A DNA stretch of 64,000 bases from Pseudomonas sp. DNDY-54. Lineage in GTDB: Bacteria; Pseudomonadota; Gammaproteobacteria; Pseudomonadales; Pseudomonadaceae. Below, one piece after another: positions 49,763-58,856 of this stretch (its first letter is position 1; each line of letters opens with the position of its first letter). The notes under the pieces were generated by a model. It saw only the letters and a list, made by a program, of their open reading frames with translations, searched no databases and had not been told where the DNA came from. The position numbers and the translations under genes are program-made. The stretch spans positions 1,922,001 to 1,986,000 of the forward strand of contig NZ_CP082271.1 of the NCBI RefSeq assembly GCF_019880365.1, read 5' to 3'.

Positions 49763-51694
49763 ATGCAAGACGTGACACTGCCCGACGTGTCATTGATCGC
49801 GCAGGATCGATATCGACTACTCGTCGATGCGGTGACTGACTACGCCATCTATATGCTCGACCCCAATGGCCATATCGCCAGCTGGAACGCGGGTGCGAGG
49901 CGCTTCAAAGGGTACGAAGAGGCCGAAATCATCGGTCAGCATTTCTCCCGCTTCTACACGGACGACGACCGTGCCGCAGGCTTGCCCCAGCGGGCATTGG
50001 CAACCGCTGCCTCCGACGGCCGTTTCGAGGGCGAAGGCTGGCGAGTGCGCAAGGATGGCGAGCGGTTCTGGTGCCACGTAGTGATCGACCCGATCTGGTC
50101 GACGTCGGGCGGTTTGCTTGGGTTCGCCAAGATCACACGTGACCTGACCGAGCGCAAACTGGCTGAGGACTCGCTGAAGCAGAGTGAGCAGCAGTTTCGC
50201 TTGTTGGTCCAAAGCGTCACCGATTACGCCATTTATATGCTCGACCCGACCGGGCTGGTGAGCAACTGGAACCTCGGCGCCGAACGCATCAAAGGCTACC
50301 GTCCGGATGAGATCATCGGTCAGCACTACGGCGTCTTTTTCACCAAGGAAGATCGGCTGAACGGCGTTCCGCAGCGTGGTCTGGAGACGGCCTTGAGGGA
50401 AGGGCGGTTTGAGAGTCAGGGCTGGCGGGTGCGCAAGGATGGCTCCCGCTTCTGGGCAAGCGTGGTGGTTGACCCTATCCGCAGTGACATTGGCACCCTG
50501 ATCGGGTTCGCCAAGGTGACGCGTGATATCACCGAGAGCGTTGAGGCCCAGCGCGAGTTGGAAAAGGCGCGCGAGGCGCTGTTTCAGTCACAGAAAATGG
50601 AATCGCTCGGCCGACTCACCGGCGGCATCGCCCACGATTTCAACAACCTGCTCATGGCGGTGGTCGGCGGGTTGGAGATCGTACGCCGGCGCGTTCCGGA
50701 TGATCCCCGCATCGTTCCGCTGTTGGATAACGCGATTCAGGGTGCTCAGCGGGGCATTTCGCTTTCCCAGCGCATGCTGGCGTTCGCGCGGCGCCAGGAG
50801 CTGCACCTCGCGCTGGTTGATGTCTCCGCGCTGGTGCGCGGCATGGCGGACCTGCTCAGACAGTCGCTTGGGCCGCGGATCGGCATCGAAACGCGCTTTC
50901 CACTTTCGCTCAAGCCCGTTCTCGCGGACGCCAACCAGATTGAGCTGGCGTTATTGAATCTTGCCGTCAACGCTCGGGATGCAATGCCCGACGGCGGCAC
51001 CGTGACCATCTCAGCACGCGAGCACCGGTTCGATACGAGGGAGGGGGCGTTGGAACCCGGCGACTATGTCTGCCTGGCGTTGGCCGATGAAGGTACCGGG
51101 ATGGACGCGGCGACGCTCGAGCAGGCAATGGAGCCGTTCTTCACCACCAAGGGCGTTGGCAAGGGCACTGGCCTTGGCCTCTCGATGGTTCATGGCTTGG
51201 CCGCGCAATCGGGGGGACGCCTGTTGCTCAAGAGCGAGAAGGGCCGGGGCACAACCGCCGAGCTGTGGCTGCCCCTTGCGGTCAATGTCTCTGTACCGGC
51301 GGAAACCGAACGTGTCCAGCAGTCAGCGTCGCAGTGCCTCATGGCGCTGAAGGTGCTCGCGGTCGATGATGACCCGCTCGTACTGATGACGACCGCCGCA
51401 ATGCTCGAAGAGCTTGGCTGCGAGGTGATCGAGGTAGGGTCGGCCGAGCAGGCGCTTGATGTGCTGGCGCAACAACGCGTCGATCTGGTGCTGACCGATC
51501 AGGCCATGCCGCATATGACCGGCGCGCAACTGGCCGACTTCATCCGACACCGCTACCCACAATTGCCGGTCGTCCTCGCCACCGGTTATGCCGACAAGCT
51601 TGGCGGACGCGCAGGCAGCCTTCCCAGGCTCGGCAAGCCTTTCGATATGGACGCCTTGGCTGAGAAAATCACAGCGGTCATGAGCCAGCCCTGA
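49763..51694 (+). CDS. PAS-PAS hybrid histidine kinase between benR and benA
   Basis: About 643 residues, soluble, no membrane helix. Two near-identical PAS modules (about 10-130 and 145-265, each with DYAIYMLDP and GWRVRKDG) are followed by HisKA with His in GGIAHDFNNLL, an HATPase domain (NLAVNARDAMPDGG, GKGTGLGLSMVHG) and a C-terminal receiver (VDDDPLVL, LVLTDQAMPHMTG). No output domain. The tandem PAS repeat suggests internal duplication. It faces the same way as benR and benA, so a role in aromatic sensing is possible but unproved. GGAG lies five bases before ATG 49763. Confidence 0.85.
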   Translation: MQDVTLPDVSLIAQDRYRLLVDAVTDYAIYMLDPNGHIASWNAGARRFKGYEEAEIIGQHFSRFYTDDDRAAGLPQRALATAASDGRFEGEGWRVRKDGERFWCHVVIDPIWSTSGGLLGFAKITRDLTERKLAEDSLKQSEQQFRLLVQSVTDYAIYMLDPTGLVSNWNLGAERIKGYRPDEIIGQHYGVFFTKEDRLNGVPQRGLETALREGRFESQGWRVRKDGSRFWASVVVDPIRSDIGTLIGFAKVTRDITESVEAQRELEKAREALFQSQKMESLGRLTGGIAHDFNNLLMAVVGGLEIVRRRVPDDPRIVPLLDNAIQGAQRGISLSQRMLAFARRQELHLALVDVSALVRGMADLLRQSLGPRIGIETRFPLSLKPVLADANQIELALLNLAVNARDAMPDGGTVTISAREHRFDTREGALEPGDYVCLALADEGTGMDAATLEQAMEPFFTTKGVGKGTGLGLSMVHGLAAQSGGRLLLKSEKGRGTTAELWLPLAVNVSVPAETERVQQSASQCLMALKVLAVDDDPLVLMTTAAMLEELGCEVIEVGSAEQALDVLAQQRVDLVLTDQAMPHMTGAQLADFIRHRYPQLPVVLATGYADKLGGRAGSLPRLGKPFDMDALAEKITAVMSQP

Positions 51695-51840
51695 CGGCTG
51701 GCGCGTCTGAGACGTCCTCCGCAACCCACGCCAACACCAACACCAACGCGCTCGCCGGCGTCTGGTTGATCCCGGTTCATCGAATACCGTAACGCCCCGC
51801 AGGGTCGCCCGACCTTGCCGGGCCGCGCCGCCCATTGTTT

Positions 51841-51877
51841 TGCAGAAAACGGATAGAGGTCCCGCAGGAAACGGATA
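51841..51877 (+). promoter_or_regulatory. BenR-type operator upstream of benA
   Basis: Two direct repeats, TGCAgaaaacGGATA (51841-51855) and CGCAggaaacGGATA (51863-51877), match the TGCA-N6-GGNTA boxes bound by XylS and BenR. They are spaced 22 bases start to start (21 in the TOL Pm promoter) and end 64 bases before the benA ATG. Activation by benzoate-bound BenR is the natural reading. Confidence 0.75.
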
Positions 51878-51941
51878 TTGATGCCGTCTTCCGCGCCGTA
51901 GCCTTCATCACGTAGACACAATAACAATGGAGGCCCCGGCC

Positions 51942-53303
51942 ATGTCCCTGGGATTCGACTACCTTGATTCGCTGCTAGAAGAAGATAAAGAGAAGGGCGT
52001 CTTTCGCTGCAAGCGCGAGATGTTCACCGACCCTCGGTTGTTCGATCTGGAGATGAAACACATCTTCGAGGGCAACTGGCTGTACCTCGCTCACGAGAGC
52101 CAGATCCCCGAGAAGAACGACTACTACACGACCCAGATGGGGCGTCAGCCGATCTTCATCGCGCGCAACAAGGATGGCGAACTCAACGCCTTCATCAATG
52201 CCTGCAGCCATCGCGGCGCCATGCTTTGCCGCTTCAAAAGCGGAAACAAGGCGACCTATACCTGCCCGTTCCATGGCTGGACCTTCAACAACTCCGGCAA
52301 GCTGCTGAAGGTCAAGGACCCGAAGGAAGCCGGTTACCCGGACAGCTTCAACTGCGACGGCTCCCATGACCTGAAGAAGATCGCCTGTTTCGAGTCCTAC
52401 CGCGGCTTCCTGTTTGGCAGCCTGCGCGAGGACGTGGCGCCGCTGGAAGAATTTCTCGGCGAGTCGAAGAAGATCATCGACATGGTCGTCGACCAGTCTC
52501 CGGACGGCATCGAAGTGCTGCGCGGCTCGTCCACCTACGTGTATGAAGGCAACTGGAAGCTGCAGGCCGAAAACGGCGCCGACGGCTACCACGTCACTGC
52601 GGTTCACTGGAACTACGCCGCCACCCAGCAGCAGCGCAAGCTGAAAGAGGCCGGCGACGACATCCGCGCCATGAGCGCCGGCGGTTGGGGCAAGAAGGGC
52701 GGTGGTTTCTACTCGTTCGAGAACGGCCACCTGCTGCTCTGGACCCGCTGGGACAACCCGGAAGACCGCCCGCTCTATGCCCGTCGTGACGAGATGATCA
52801 CCGAGTTCGGCCAGGCGCGGACCGACTGGATGATCGAGAACTCGCGCAACCTCTGCCTCTACCCGAACCTGTACCTGATGGACCAGTTCGGCTCGCAGCT
52901 GCGCATCGCCAAGCCGATCTCCGTCGACAAGACCGAAGTCACCATCTACTGCATCGCCCCCAAGGGCGAAAGCGCTGAAGCCCGTGCCCGCCGCATCCGC
53001 CAGTACGAAGACTTCTTCAACGTCAGCGGCATGGCCACGCCGGATGATCTGGAAGAATTCCGCGCCTGCCAGCAGGGCTTTGCCGGTAGGGCGATGGAAT
53101 GGAACGACATGTCCCGCGGAGCCAAGCACTGGATCGACGGCGCCGATGAAGGTGCGCAGGAGATCGACCTGCACCCGCAGATGAGCGGCATGCGCACGGA
53201 GGATGAAGGCCTGTTCGTGCTGCAACACCATTATTGGCAGCAGCAGATGATCAAGGGGCTCAAGGAAGAGCAGGACCAACTGATCCACGTGGAGGGTGCG
53301 TGA
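51942..53303 (+). CDS. benA: Benzoate 1,2-dioxygenase large (alpha) subunit
   Basis: A 453-residue Rieske oxygenase alpha subunit. Rieske [2Fe-2S] ligands Cys88, His90 (ACSHRG), Cys108 and His111 (CPFHGW) are intact, and the catalytic domain contains NGADGYHVTAVHWNY with the mononuclear iron His pair. With BenB and BenC it adds O2 to benzoate to give the cis-dihydrodiol. GGAGG lies eight bases before ATG 51942. The BenR boxes are directly upstream. Confidence 0.96.
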   Translation: MSLGFDYLDSLLEEDKEKGVFRCKREMFTDPRLFDLEMKHIFEGNWLYLAHESQIPEKNDYYTTQMGRQPIFIARNKDGELNAFINACSHRGAMLCRFKSGNKATYTCPFHGWTFNNSGKLLKVKDPKEAGYPDSFNCDGSHDLKKIACFESYRGFLFGSLREDVAPLEEFLGESKKIIDMVVDQSPDGIEVLRGSSTYVYEGNWKLQAENGADGYHVTAVHWNYAATQQQRKLKEAGDDIRAMSAGGWGKKGGGFYSFENGHLLLWTRWDNPEDRPLYARRDEMITEFGQARTDWMIENSRNLCLYPNLYLMDQFGSQLRIAKPISVDKTEVTIYCIAPKGESAEARARRIRQYEDFFNVSGMATPDDLEEFRACQQGFAGRAMEWNDMSRGAKHWIDGADEGAQEIDLHPQMSGMRTEDEGLFVLQHHYWQQQMIKGLKEEQDQLIHVEGA

Positions 53304-53791
53304 TGACGCTTTCCTACGAAACCGCGCGCGACTTCCTCTACCGCGAAGCGCGCTATCTGGATGACAAGGACTGGGACGCCTGGCTCGAACTCTATGCGCC
53401 GGACGCCACCTTCTGGATGCCGGCCTGGGATGACCGCGACCAGCTGACCCAGGACCCGATGAGCGAAATTTCGCTGATCTGGTACGGCAACCGCAGCGGC
53501 CTCGAAGACCGGGTGTTCCGCATCCGCACCGAGCGCTCCAGCGCGACCATTCCGGACACTCGCACGAGCCACAACATCAGCAACCTTGAGTTGCTCGAGC
53601 AAGACGACGGCGTCTGCAAGCTGCGCTTCAACTGGCACACGATGAGCTTTCGCTACAAGACGGTCGACCACTTCTACGGCACCAGCTTCTACACCCTCGA
53701 TACGCGCGGCGAGAACCCGCTGATCAAGGCCAAGAAGGTCGTGCTGAAGAACGACTACATCCGCCAGATGATCGACGTTTACCACCTTTGA
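53303..53791 (+). CDS. benB: Benzoate 1,2-dioxygenase small (beta) subunit
   Basis: A 162-residue beta subunit of the ring-hydroxylating dioxygenase, with the cystatin-like fold typical of the family (FLYREARYLDDKDWDAWLEL near the start). It is structural for the alpha3-beta3 enzyme. The ATG shares one base with the benA stop (TGATG). Confidence 0.95.
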   Translation: MTLSYETARDFLYREARYLDDKDWDAWLELYAPDATFWMPAWDDRDQLTQDPMSEISLIWYGNRSGLEDRVFRIRTERSSATIPDTRTSHNISNLELLEQDDGVCKLRFNWHTMSFRYKTVDHFYGTSFYTLDTRGENPLIKAKKVVLKNDYIRQMIDVYHL

Positions 53792-53801
53792 GGGCGCCGC
53801 C

Positions 53802-54812
53802 ATGGCTCACAAGATCGCATTGAACTTCGAAGACGGTGTCACTCGTTTCATCGACGCCGCTATCGGCGAAACCGTCGCCGACGCCGCCTATCGCCAGGGC
53901 ATCAACGTCCCGCTGGATTGCCGGGACGGTGCCTGCGGCGCCTGCAAGTGCTTCGCCGAAAGCGGTCGCTACGACCTCGGCGAGGAATATATCGAGGATG
54001 CGCTGAGCGAAGCCGAAGCCGAGCAGGGTTACGTGCTGACCTGCCAGATGCTCGCCGAAAGCGACTGTGTGATTCGCGTGCCGGCCGCCTCGGACATCTG
54101 CAAGACCCAGCAGGCTAACTACCAGGCCGCCATCAGTAACGTTCGCCAGTTGTCGGAGAGCACCATTGCGCTGTCGATCAAGGGCGAATCGCTGAACCAG
54201 CTGGCGTTCCTGCCGGGGCAGTACGTCAATCTGCAGGTGCCCGGCAGCGATCAGACCCGCGCCTATTCCTTCAGCTCGCTGCAGAAGGACGGTGAGGTCA
54301 GCTTCCTGATCCGCAACGTGCCGGGCGGGTTGATGAGCAGCTTTCTGACCAACCTCGCCAAGGCTGGCGACAGCGTCAATCTGGCCGGCCCGCTGGGCGC
54401 CTTCTACCTGCGCGAGATCAAGCGGCCATTGTTATTGCTGGCCGGCGGCACCGGCCTCGCGCCATTCACCGCAATGCTGGAGAAGATCGCCGAGCAGGGT
54501 AGCGAACATCCGCTGCACCTGATCTACGGCGTCACCCACGACCACGACCTGGTGGAAATGGAGAAGCTCGAGGCCTTCGCCGCGCGCATCCCCAACTTCA
54601 GCTACAGCGCCTGCGTCGCCAGCCCGGACAGTGCTTACCCGCACAAGGGCTATGTGACCCAGCACATCGAGCCCAAACACCTGAATGACGGTGAAGTGGA
54701 CATCTACCTCTGCGGCCCGCCGCCGATGGTCGAGGCAGTCAGCGGCTTCATCCGTGAGCAAGGGTTGGAACCGGCGAACTTCTACTACGAGAAGTTTGCG
54801 GCCAGCGCCTAG
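53802..54812 (+). CDS. benC: Benzoate dioxygenase electron-transfer component
   Basis: A 336-residue reductase. Plant-type [2Fe-2S] ferredoxin domain first (CRDGACGACKCF, with a further Cys in LTCQM), then an FAD domain (RAYSFSS) and an NAD domain (LAGGTGLAPFTAML, YLCGPPPMVEAV). It passes electrons from NADH to the BenA Rieske centre. It starts 10 bases after benB. A REP-rich gap follows, which separates it from benD. Confidence 0.95.
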   Translation: MAHKIALNFEDGVTRFIDAAIGETVADAAYRQGINVPLDCRDGACGACKCFAESGRYDLGEEYIEDALSEAEAEQGYVLTCQMLAESDCVIRVPAASDICKTQQANYQAAISNVRQLSESTIALSIKGESLNQLAFLPGQYVNLQVPGSDQTRAYSFSSLQKDGEVSFLIRNVPGGLMSSFLTNLAKAGDSVNLAGPLGAFYLREIKRPLLLLAGGTGLAPFTAMLEKIAEQGSEHPLHLIYGVTHDHDLVEMEKLEAFAARIPNFSYSACVASPDSAYPHKGYVTQHIEPKHLNDGEVDIYLCGPPPMVEAVSGFIREQGLEPANFYYEKFAASA

Positions 54813-55060
54813 TTCCCACGCTCCAGCGTGGGAGCCCTGGTTGTGACGCACTGCGGGGACGTGGAGCGTCCAGGGCGGCATTCCACGCGGAGCGTTGGAA
54901 CGACCAACGCCGCAGTTCAAATTTGTAGGGTGGGCTTTAGCCCACCAATGGGGTCCTGGCGGTGGGCTAAAGCCACCCTAGGGTACTTGCTCGCGAAAAG
55001 GCCAGCAGGTTCGCCTGGATCAACGTCCCAAAAAGCTTCGCGAGCAAGCTCGCTCCTACA
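54811..55060. repeat. Cluster of REP elements between benC and benD
   Basis: Three element types are packed here. A TCCCACGCT-cc-AGCGTGGGA hairpin (54814-54833) starts directly after the benC stop, with a facing CCACGCGGAGCGTTGGAACG arm near 54880-54905. A GTAGGGTGGGC unit (from 54925) faces its complement (about 54960-54982). A CGCGAGCAAGCTCGCTCCTAC element (55039-55060) has a facing partial copy near 54986. Together they would form several hairpins within the ben transcript. Confidence 0.75.
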
Positions 55061-55098
55061 GGGGTTTGCGCGTGGCTTCGACTATCGAGGACAGGTAG

Positions 55099-55878
55099 AT
55101 GCGCAATCGTTTTGAAAACAAAGTCGCGGTTATCACCGGCGCCGCCCAGGGCATTGGTCGCCGTGTAGCCGAGCGTATGGGCGAAGAGGGTGGACGGCTG
55201 ATTCTGGTCGACCGCTCCGAGTTGGTCCACGAACTGGCCGATGAGCTGGGTGCGACGGGCGTCGAGGTGCTGACGCTGACCGCCGATCTCGAGCAATTTG
55301 CCGACTGCCATCGCGTCATGAACGCGGCGAAGGCGCGCTTCGGCCGCCTCGATATCTTGGTCAACAACGTCGGCGGCACTATCTGGGCCAAGCCCTTCGA
55401 GCATTATCTGGAGCATGAGATCGAGGCCGAAGTGCGTCGCTCGCTGTTCCCCACGCTGTGGTGCTGTCACGCCGCGCTGCCGCACATGCTGGAGCAGGGC
55501 ACGGGCGCCATCGTCAACGTCTCCTCCATCGCTACCCGCAGCCTCAACCGCGTGCCCTATGGCGCGGCGAAGGGCGGGGTGAATGCGCTGACTGCGTGCC
55601 TGGCGTTCGAGAACGCCCAGCGCGGCATTCGCGTCAACGCCACCGCACCGGGCGGCACTGAAGCGCCGCCCCGCCGAATCCCGCGCAACGCCGCGGAGCA
55701 GAGTGAAAAGGAAAAGATCTGGTACCAGCAGATCGTCGAACAGACCGTCGATTCAACCCTGATGAAGCGCTACGGGACGGTCGACGAGCAGGCCGGCGCC
55801 ATCCTGTTTCTCGCCTCGGATGACGCCTCTTACATCACCGGCGTGACCCTGCCGGTGGGCGGTGGCGATCTCGGTTAA
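55099..55878 (+). CDS. benD: Benzoate diol dehydrogenase
   Basis: A 259-residue short-chain dehydrogenase that oxidises the benzoate cis-dihydrodiol to catechol with loss of CO2. NAD motif GAAQGIGRR, catalytic Ser in VNVSSIATR, and Tyr/Lys in YGAAKGGVNAL are intact; the 3' end VTLPVGGGDLG is family-typical. It is separated from benC by 286 bases of repeats, unlike the tight benABCD operons of other pseudomonads. Confidence 0.95.
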   Translation: MRNRFENKVAVITGAAQGIGRRVAERMGEEGGRLILVDRSELVHELADELGATGVEVLTLTADLEQFADCHRVMNAAKARFGRLDILVNNVGGTIWAKPFEHYLEHEIEAEVRRSLFPTLWCCHAALPHMLEQGTGAIVNVSSIATRSLNRVPYGAAKGGVNALTACLAFENAQRGIRVNATAPGGTEAPPRRIPRNAAEQSEKEKIWYQQIVEQTVDSTLMKRYGTVDEQAGAILFLASDDASYITGVTLPVGGGDLG

Positions 55879-55983
55879 ATGAAACGGACCGGCCGGACCG
55901 GACTACGCCAAGGCACCTCAGCTGCGCGGTGACTCACCCCCGCGCCCGACCCGCGACTAACAAAAACAATAGAGAGTCTTGCC

Positions 55984-57327
55984 ATGCGAAACGTAGATGT
56001 TCACGAAATCATCGATAACGCGCGCTTCAGCCGCTTTCACTGGCTCGTCGTGTGCCTCTGCGCACTGCTGCTGATCTTCGACGGCTACGACCTGTTCATC
56101 TATGGCGTGGTGCTGCCGGTGATCATGAAGGAGTGGGGGCTGAGCCCGCTGGAAGCCGGTGCCCTCGGCAGCTATGCGCTGTTCGGCATGATGTTCGGCG
56201 CGCTGGTCTTCGGGACCCTGGCCGACCGCATCGGCCGCAAGAAAGGCATCGCCATCTGCTTTGTGCTGTTCAGCGGCGCCACGGTGCTCAACGGTTTCGC
56301 CAGCACACCGACCGAGTTCGGCATCTTCCGCTTTCTCGCCGGCCTCGGCTGCGGCGGGTTGATGCCCAATGTGGTGGCACTGATGAATGAATACGCGCCG
56401 AAGAAACTGCGCAGCACGCTGGTGGCCCTGATGTTCAGCGGCTACTCGCTGGGCGGCATGTTGTCGGCCGGCCTCGGAATCTACATGCTGCCGCGCTTCG
56501 GCTGGGAAGCGATGTTCTTCGCCGCTGCCGTGCCGCTGCTGCTGTTGCCGGCGATTCTCTGGTACCTGCCGGAATCCGTCGGCTTTCTGGTTCGTCAGGG
56601 AAAGGCTGATCAGGCCCGGGCGTTGCTGAACAAGGTTGACCCGAGCCGCCAACTGACCGCAGCCGATGAACTGGTGATGACCGATGTGAAGGGCAAGAGC
56701 GCTTCGGTGCTGGAGCTGTTTCGCGACGGCCGTGGCGTGCGCACCTTCTCCCTGTGGCTGGCGTTCTTCTGCTGCCTGCTGATGGTATACGCGCTGGGCT
56801 CCTGGCTGCCGAAGCTGATGGCCAACGCCGGTTACAGCCTGGGCTCCAGCCTGTCGTTCCTGCTGGCGCTGAATTTCGGTGGAATGGCCGGCGCGATTCT
56901 CGGTGGGTGGCTGGGCGATCGCTACAACCTGGCCAAGGTGGTGGTGGTGTTCTTCGCGGTGTCCGTGGCCTCGATCAGCCTACTTGGCTTCAAGACCCCG
57001 ATGCCGGTGCTCTATACCCTGATCTTCATCGCCGGCGCCACGGTGATCGGCACGCAGATCCTGCTGTACGCGACCGCCGCGCAATGCTACGGCCTGTCGA
57101 TCCGCTCCACCGGTCTTGGCTGGGCCTCGGGTATCGGCCGCAACGGCGCCATTGTTGGTCCGCTGCTGGGTGGCGCGCTGCTGGGCATCAACCTGCCGCT
57201 GCAACTCAACTTCATGGCCTTTGCCGTCCCGGGCATCGTCGCTGCACTGGCCATGACCGCCTTCGCCATCTCCAGCAAGCGCAGCCCAGAAGCCGCGCCG
57301 ATCGTGCTGTCGGCGGCCAAGGCGTGA
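55984..57327 (+). CDS. benK: Benzoate:H+ symporter, MFS AAHS family
   Basis: A 447-residue transporter with 12 predicted helices. The AAHS pattern is clear: LIFDGYDLFIYG in helix 1 with its essential Asp, and motif A GTLADRIGRKKG between helices 2 and 3. BenK of Acinetobacter imports benzoate. It lies between benD and catB on the same strand. A second, unrelated benzoate transporter gene (benE) is downstream. Confidence 0.92.
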   Translation: MRNVDVHEIIDNARFSRFHWLVVCLCALLLIFDGYDLFIYGVVLPVIMKEWGLSPLEAGALGSYALFGMMFGALVFGTLADRIGRKKGIAICFVLFSGATVLNGFASTPTEFGIFRFLAGLGCGGLMPNVVALMNEYAPKKLRSTLVALMFSGYSLGGMLSAGLGIYMLPRFGWEAMFFAAAVPLLLLPAILWYLPESVGFLVRQGKADQARALLNKVDPSRQLTAADELVMTDVKGKSASVLELFRDGRGVRTFSLWLAFFCCLLMVYALGSWLPKLMANAGYSLGSSLSFLLALNFGGMAGAILGGWLGDRYNLAKVVVVFFAVSVASISLLGFKTPMPVLYTLIFIAGATVIGTQILLYATAAQCYGLSIRSTGLGWASGIGRNGAIVGPLLGGALLGINLPLQLNFMAFAVPGIVAALAMTAFAISSKRSPEAAPIVLSAAKA

Positions 57328-57356
57328 CTCCTGACATTGGTAAATCGGAAATCGAT

Positions 57357-58478
57357 ATGAGCCCCATCCTGATCGAAAGCATCCAGGCAATCATCGTCGA
57401 CCTGCCGACCATCCGTCCGCATAAGCTGGCGATGCACACCATGCAGCAACAGACGCTGGTGATCATCCGTGTGCAGTGCAGCGACGGTATCGAAGGCATC
57501 GGCGAAGCCACCACCATCGGTGGCCTGGCCTACGGCAACGAGAGCCCGGAGAGCATCAAGCAAAACATCGACAGCCACCTCGGCCCACTGCTGGTGGGGC
57601 AGGACGCGGCGAATATCAACGCCGCCATGCTGCGGCTGGACAAGGCGGCGAAGGGCAACACCTTCGCCAAGTCCGGCCTGGAAAGCGCGCTGCTGGATGC
57701 CCAGGGCAAGCGCCTCGGGCTGCCGGTCAGCGAGCTGCTCGGCGGCCGTGTGCGTGACAGTCTGGAAGTCGCCTGGACCCTTGCCAGCGGCAACACGGCG
57801 AAGGACATCGAGGAGGCCGAGCGCATGCTGGATATCCGCCGCCATCGCATCTTCAAGCTGAAGATCGGCGCCGGTGAGGTGAATGCCGACCTCAAGCATG
57901 TCATCGCCATCAAGCAGGCCCTCGGCGAGCGCGCCAGCGTGCGCGTCGACGTCAACCAGGCGTGGGACGAGTCGGTGGCCCTGCGTGCCTGCCAGGTGCT
58001 GGGCGACAACGGCATCGACCTGATCGAACAGCCGATCTCGCGGATCAACCGCGGCGGGCAGATTCGCCTGAACCAGCGTAGCCCGGCACCGATCATGGCC
58101 GACGAGTCCATCGAAAGCGTCGAGGATGCCTTCAGCCTGGCCGCCGATGGCGCGGCCAGCATATTCGCCTTAAAGATTGCAAAGAACGGCGGCCCGCGTG
58201 CCGTGCTGCGTACCGCGCAGATCGCCGAGGCAGCCGGTATTGCGCTGTATGGCGGCACCATGCTCGAAGGCGCCATCGGCACCCTGGCTTCGGCGCATGC
58301 CTTCGTCACCCTCAACAAGCTGACCTGGGGCACCGAGCTATTCGGGCCGCTGTTGCTCACCGAAGAAATCGTCACCGAGGCGCCGGTTTACCGCGACTTC
58401 CAGCTGGAAGTGCCGCGCACGCCGGGCCTGGGTCTGACCCTCGATGAAGAGCGCCTGGCGTTCTTCAGCCGCACGTAA
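57357..58478 (+). CDS. catB: Muconate cycloisomerase
   Basis: A 373-residue member of the enolase superfamily that converts cis,cis-muconate into muconolactone. Catalytic Lys residues are in HRIFKLKIGAG and LKIAKNGG, and metal ligands in RVDVNQAWDE, LIEQP and MADESIES. ATG 57357 begins MSPILIESIQAIIVDLPT with GGAA just upstream; the much longer open frame to the left is benK read in another frame. It follows benK by 29 bases rather than a catR gene. Confidence 0.95.
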   Translation: MSPILIESIQAIIVDLPTIRPHKLAMHTMQQQTLVIIRVQCSDGIEGIGEATTIGGLAYGNESPESIKQNIDSHLGPLLVGQDAANINAAMLRLDKAAKGNTFAKSGLESALLDAQGKRLGLPVSELLGGRVRDSLEVAWTLASGNTAKDIEEAERMLDIRRHRIFKLKIGAGEVNADLKHVIAIKQALGERASVRVDVNQAWDESVALRACQVLGDNGIDLIEQPISRINRGGQIRLNQRSPAPIMADESIESVEDAFSLAADGAASIFALKIAKNGGPRAVLRTAQIAEAAGIALYGGTMLEGAIGTLASAHAFVTLNKLTWGTELFGPLLLTEEIVTEAPVYRDFQLEVPRTPGLGLTLDEERLAFFSRT

Positions 58479-58494
58479 AACGGAGGCTGAACCG

Positions 58495-58785
58495 ATGCTG
58501 TTCCACGTAAAGATGATCGTAAAACTGCCCGTCGATATGGACCCCGGCAAGGCGTTCAAGCTGAAGGCTGACGAGAAGGAATTGGCGCAAAGCCTGATGC
58601 GCGAAGGCAAGTGGCGCCACCTGTGGCGCATCGCCGGCCAGTACGCCAACTACAGCGTGTTCGACGTCGCCAGCGTGCAGGAACTGCACGACACCCTGAT
58701 GCAGCTGCCGCTGTTCCCCTACATGGAGATCGAGGTCAATCCGCTGTGCCGGCACCCGTCCTCGATTCGTGAAGACGACAGCTGA
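58495..58785 (+). CDS. catC: Muconolactone delta-isomerase
   Basis: A 96-residue enzyme that turns muconolactone into beta-ketoadipate enol-lactone. The start MLFHVKMIVKLPVDM and the pattern LMREGKWRHLWRIAGQYANY are diagnostic. GGAGG is eight bases before ATG 58495, and the gene is 16 bases from catB. Confidence 0.96.
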   Translation: MLFHVKMIVKLPVDMDPGKAFKLKADEKELAQSLMREGKWRHLWRIAGQYANYSVFDVASVQELHDTLMQLPLFPYMEIEVNPLCRHPSSIREDDS

Positions 58786-58856
58786 TCGACTTTCCAAGGC
58801 CGGCGTGCGCCGGCCAGCTAATCGCGTCACCACAACTACAAGATGAGGCCTGAGCC

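Noticed and set aside
56754..57356. A 5' extension of catB by about 200 codons
   Set aside because: The extension is benK read out of frame; the catB family start and ribosome binding site are at 57357.
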